NCBI GenBank assembly: GCA_934045905.1 | Contig: OW203764.1 | Location: 29,490,900-29,554,899, forward strand | Direction: 5' to 3' | Length of the DNA: 64,000 nucleotides | DNA from: Leuctra nigra | Taxonomy: Eukaryota > Arthropoda > Insecta > Plecoptera > Leuctridae | In this document: positions 60,180 to 64,000 of the stretch, piece after piece | Layout: the number at the start of each line of letters is the position of its first letter | How positions within the stretch are numbered: the first letter of the stretch is position 1 | Translations under genes and position numbers: made by a program | Notes under the pieces: model-generated | What the model was told of the DNA's origin: nothing | The model's database searches: none | Seen by the model: only the letters and a program-made list of their open reading frames with translations

Positions 60180-62925
60180 GAAGTATGAAAGCTCGATCAT
60201 TCATGGCCATGGGACTACAGGTGGGGACTATTCCAAGAAGTTGGGCCTTTTTGTGTAGATTCCATCTCCCCTTTCTCGTACCAGAAGGAAACCCAGTAAT
60301 CTGCACTTAATCTCTCAATTTAATTAAAAATACATAAGGCAAAGTAAAGAATGGATATAAAATCACTAAAATGTGATAGACTTCAGTTTTTGCTAAATAC
60401 TAATTTTAAAGCTGTGAGGAGTTGGCGCTTTCGTCGTCTATAAAATCCAGCTAACTCAAAATAAGTGTAATCGACTTTCTGCAGAAACCTCACGATATGT
60501 AGCCTACTATGTGATTCTAAGGAAAAATAGTAAATACCATTTAAATTAATATATTATCTTAGAACAATCAAGAATCATCTTAAAACTCTGAGGATGCTTT
60601 CAGTTTTCTGAAAATAGTGTAAAAGCATAAACAGAAACATAAAACCGAAAGACGTTGAAATGTAGTTGGCAGTACAAAAGGTAGTGTGTTTAATGTGTAG
60701 ACATAATTTCTGCTAAAACAATTAAATTAAAATCCCCTGGATGTATTTATAATGGAACGCAAGATGTTGCAGGTGGTGGCCACTATTTACAAAGCGCGCA
60801 ATTTAATTTCACTCCATCGACAATAGCCACAGCGTTTGTTTCTTCCGCTCTAGTGCATTAAAACATTCTCTGCTTGAATACATTATTTCTCTATTCTATT
60901 AAATTGATACCAGAAAAAGCTAAGAAAGATGCATTTTGATCTCCTTTCTGTATAAAGTTTGTCATTTTTAATTCTCACGAATGCAGGTCGTCTATCCAAG
61001 AAAATGAACTTGAAAATTGCATTTTTGTACATTTAGAATATTATTATTTTGAATTTTTTACTTTGTGTTCAATGTCAATCTACATCCTGAACGACAACTT
61101 TATTCCCAATTAACAGAATTCTTTTTAGTTTGTGTACAAGAGAAATATACTCGTATATGACTCATGAGGTAAGTCTATGGTGGCCTACTGGGTTAGGTAC
61201 CAATTGAAATTAAAGTTAATGAATGGGAAAACGGGTTTAAGGTTTAAGTGAAAAAAAATGCCGACAAAATATTCAAATGAATTCACTTTTATTATTTTGG
61301 TACCGCTGGTTGATAAAGTGGACCCAACAATTTTGACATCAAGTGCATTTTATGTAATACCTACTGATAAAGCCGCGTAAATCAGTAATTACTTATAAAT
61401 TCTAATCATTGTTAACAATTAGAAAACCAAATCTTCACAGTATTACATCGCCTACCTTATGAAATCATCATACATTAGAACAAGAGAAAGCAAATGTTAA
61501 AAAAATGGAATGCTATGACAGTATTCACTAAGTACAGCAACATGTAATATGTATTATTGAATTAAAATAATGTACTAGTTTACTAATTAAGTACAGTTTT
61601 ACTCAAAATAATACTCAATTATTGAAATGCGGTGTCTGCATGCGCTCTGGACAAGAACTGAACTCAGTTTATGTCTGGAAATTATTAAATATTTGCCCAA
61701 CCCAACTTAGTAAAGTAACATTAATTGTGAGACACATTTTATGACCGGAGATCCTTTGGACCTCACTTCCTATCATTTCATCTAAGTTTTTAAATACTTA
61801 CACTTCTTCGTAATTGAGTGCCATTTCTAACTGGGTCAACATTAAACACTACCAAACATAACATAGAACTATCCATTCATTAACAAACAATACAGCTTTG
61901 CAACTTACACAGCAGTGTAAAAACCTACCTTACTCTCCGATACGAACTGCCCTCACAGTGCAGCTATATTGCAATGAGAAATAAATAAATATACATGAAT
62001 GTTAAATTAATTGCAATCTAATACTAATAATAATACACTTGTTTCCATATATTAAATTATTGAATAATACATCGCAATTATGCTATTAAAAGTTATCACT
62101 TTAGTAGAGTTCATCTGATAAAATAATCTAGTAATTTTATATACAGATTCTTTTTAAAGATTTTCTGTAAAAGACAAAAAAACAAACACTTATTAAGTTC
62201 TTCATCACATAAGTTTACCTCTACCTACTTGACAGACATGTACGTGAATGCCAAACATCATGCGCCTAAGCAGATGACGATACATTTGCACGTGATATTA
62301 CGGTGGTTGCAGGGTTGGAGTGTTCAAGTCAAAGCAGGGTATACGTAGCATAATATACATAATAATGCACTTTGTATTGCACGCATCTTTCAACGACATC
62401 AATGAGGAGTAGATACATCGTCGTAGGAGAATATTGAGCTGCGGTGCATGTAGGACATTGAAAACATCGCTACACAATGACGATAGGTATTAAACACTTG
62501 TTGACTGCCGAGAAACTTTATTCCGGATGTCGACAACGGTCGTTGTTAAACGTTTTTCGGGATGGTGCGATGAGAGGGAGCAAGTTAAGAGTAAGACACG
62601 TAATATCGGAGAATTGTTAGCTTGAGTTGATGGCCGCATTATTTCTCTTCTTAACAGTTAACGTATTAGTTTATGATAATTGTTAATTATCGACGTAGTA
62701 GGCCAGTGAGTAGCTGATCAGCGTAATGACAAAGGCACAAAAGCCTCCATGTCTCTACTCGGCGAAATCAGACCGATCGTAGAGAATTGACACGATAGTT
62801 TGGTCTGCGCGTCCACCTCGAACTAATCGACGAGGCGAGCGTACCGAGCAATCAGTCTCGAGGGGTGTCTATTGCAAGAATTGCCGTCACAACGCTTCGA
62901 CTAGTGCGAAGTCGTTCTCCCTTCG
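60180..62925. other. AT-rich DNA, possibly a long 3' UTR
   Basis: No open frame or element recognised. If the exon at 62,926-63,090 is real, this may be its 3' UTR; AATAAA on the minus strand near 61,289-61,294 is a candidate poly(A) signal. Confidence 0.3.
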
Positions 62926-63090
62926 TCAGACTTCAGGGCTGGACGTCTCGCTGTTGAGTTGGTTGAGATGGAGGTGGAGATCTCCGATCTCTTCGTGCTC
63001 GCTCTCGACCGAGGCCGATCGCGACGCTGGTGCTCGTTCAGCCGTCGAGCCACTCGTCCAGCGCTGTTTCCAGCTCTCTAGCCTCATGAT
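62926..63090 (-). CDS. Possible terminal exon of an unrecognised gene
   Basis: A GC-rich block in AT-rich surroundings begins after a TTTCAG acceptor (63091-63096, minus). One frame is open for 54 codons (MRLESWKQRW near its start, LHLHLNQLNSETSSPEV at its end) to TGA at 62926-62928. A second frame gives a shorter ending (HEARELETALDEWLDG, stop 63038-63040), and splice phase from the missing upstream exon would decide. Neither is recognised. The upstream part would lie right of the window. Confidence 0.33.
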   Translation of the reverse strand: MMRLESWKQRWTSGSTAERAPASRSASVESEHEEIGDLHLHLNQLNSETSSPEV

Positions 63091-63096
63091 CTGAAA

Positions 63097-64000
63097 CCAT
63101 GCGATTAGATTATTTTATGAAACGTGGCACATGTAAAGTTGTAACACATATCACAAACAATTTATAAACGTTATGAAAATTATGAACAACAAATAATTAC
63201 AACTTTGCTTATGTTATTGACACTAGTGCACTGTAATACATTCTTGATGTTCAGGACAGGAATTGATAAAACATTAAGTGCATTGCCCAAAATGTACAAA
63301 GTGACATGACTATAAATTGCAAATTAAAACGTAACTACTCTTGCGGTGAATTGCATTGTGATTTGGTATAATAATACATTGTTTTCCTTAAGATTCAAAT
63401 TAAGATAGATTAAGAATCTACATCGTCAGAAATGCGGAATAAGCACGCAAGTGCCATATTGGTCGAAAATTGCCCGTTGATATCTTTCCACAGTTTAATA
63501 TTGTTTTCACCTTCCAAAATTTCCCCCAAAATCTTTGACTAATGGAAGTCCTTGTTATTTAACTTGTAAATTTTGTACGTAGGTAATTGGTTCTTCTACA
63601 GACTATTCAGCAAAAAAGTGTTCATTTCTCCTGAACAGGAACATACATGATTTTACAGCGTAGCTGTCAATATTTTAATTAATTTAATTGCTACACATGC
63701 AAATCAATATTACAAGTTTCAATGACATGTTAAATATAAAATACCATCTGAAAAACAAATCATCATAAAAATTTTTAAGAAATACCCAAATAACATTTTG
63801 ATCTTGTGGAGTAGTACGTAACGTGCAAGCACAAAGACAAACAAAATGAACAACTAAACTGAAATACTTGAATGGCTCACTTAATTACACACTTTTACAC
63901 CCTCATGCCCCAAGATATTTAGGTAGGTAACAACACAGGACTAAGTCTATTGGATTCCGTCCAGAAGAAGAATAAAGCACGGTCTTGTGGTGTTTTGATT
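63097..64000. other. AT-rich DNA to the right edge
   Basis: Probably intron of the putative gene ending at 62,926, if that exon is real. Nothing else recognised. Confidence 0.35.

Overview
This window reads as arthropod, most likely insect, nuclear DNA. The genes are split by GT-AG introns, the start contexts are animal-like, the DNA is AT-rich with many homopolymer runs, and most of the length is transposon debris. The two multi-exon genes that can be rebuilt exactly are both on the minus strand and both have insect homologues. The order cannot be fixed from sequence alone.

Layout. Positions 1-3,244 hold a minus-strand non-LTR retrotransposon (LINE) running off the left edge; its ORF2 is open for all 801 visible codons, while ORF1 carries a one-base frameshift in a homopolymer. 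Positions 3,748-13,796 hold a six-exon dimethylarginine dimethylaminohydrolase gene (DDAH, 269 aa). Its introns carry a non-autonomous hAT element with perfect 8-bp target duplications, a dispersed repeat and a small inverted-repeat element. Positions 13.8-20.5 kb are intergenic DNA plus the probable 3' end of the next gene, with a second hAT element. Positions 20,545-53,387 hold failed axon connections (fax; seven coding exons, 375 aa), with a first intron of about 27.8 kb. That intron contains a 1.8-kb foldback palindrome with 9-bp target duplications, a LINE 3' fragment, a 30-copy 17-bp satellite, several tRNA-like SINE candidates and a hAT-like element built from short tandem repeats.

Right of fax (53.4-64 kb) there is a possible two-exon small gene at 54.1-54.5 kb, a group of palindromic elements at 58.4-60.2 kb, and near the right edge an exon-like block that may be the last exon of another minus-strand gene (about 62.9-63.1 kb).

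The two main genes have no known joint function. DDAH breaks down methylated arginines that inhibit nitric oxide synthase. Fax is a cytosolic GST-fold protein first described in Drosophila as a genetic modifier of Abl in axon growth. The most unusual material is the set of mobile and palindromic elements. No CRISPR, operon, rRNA or complete tRNA gene was seen.
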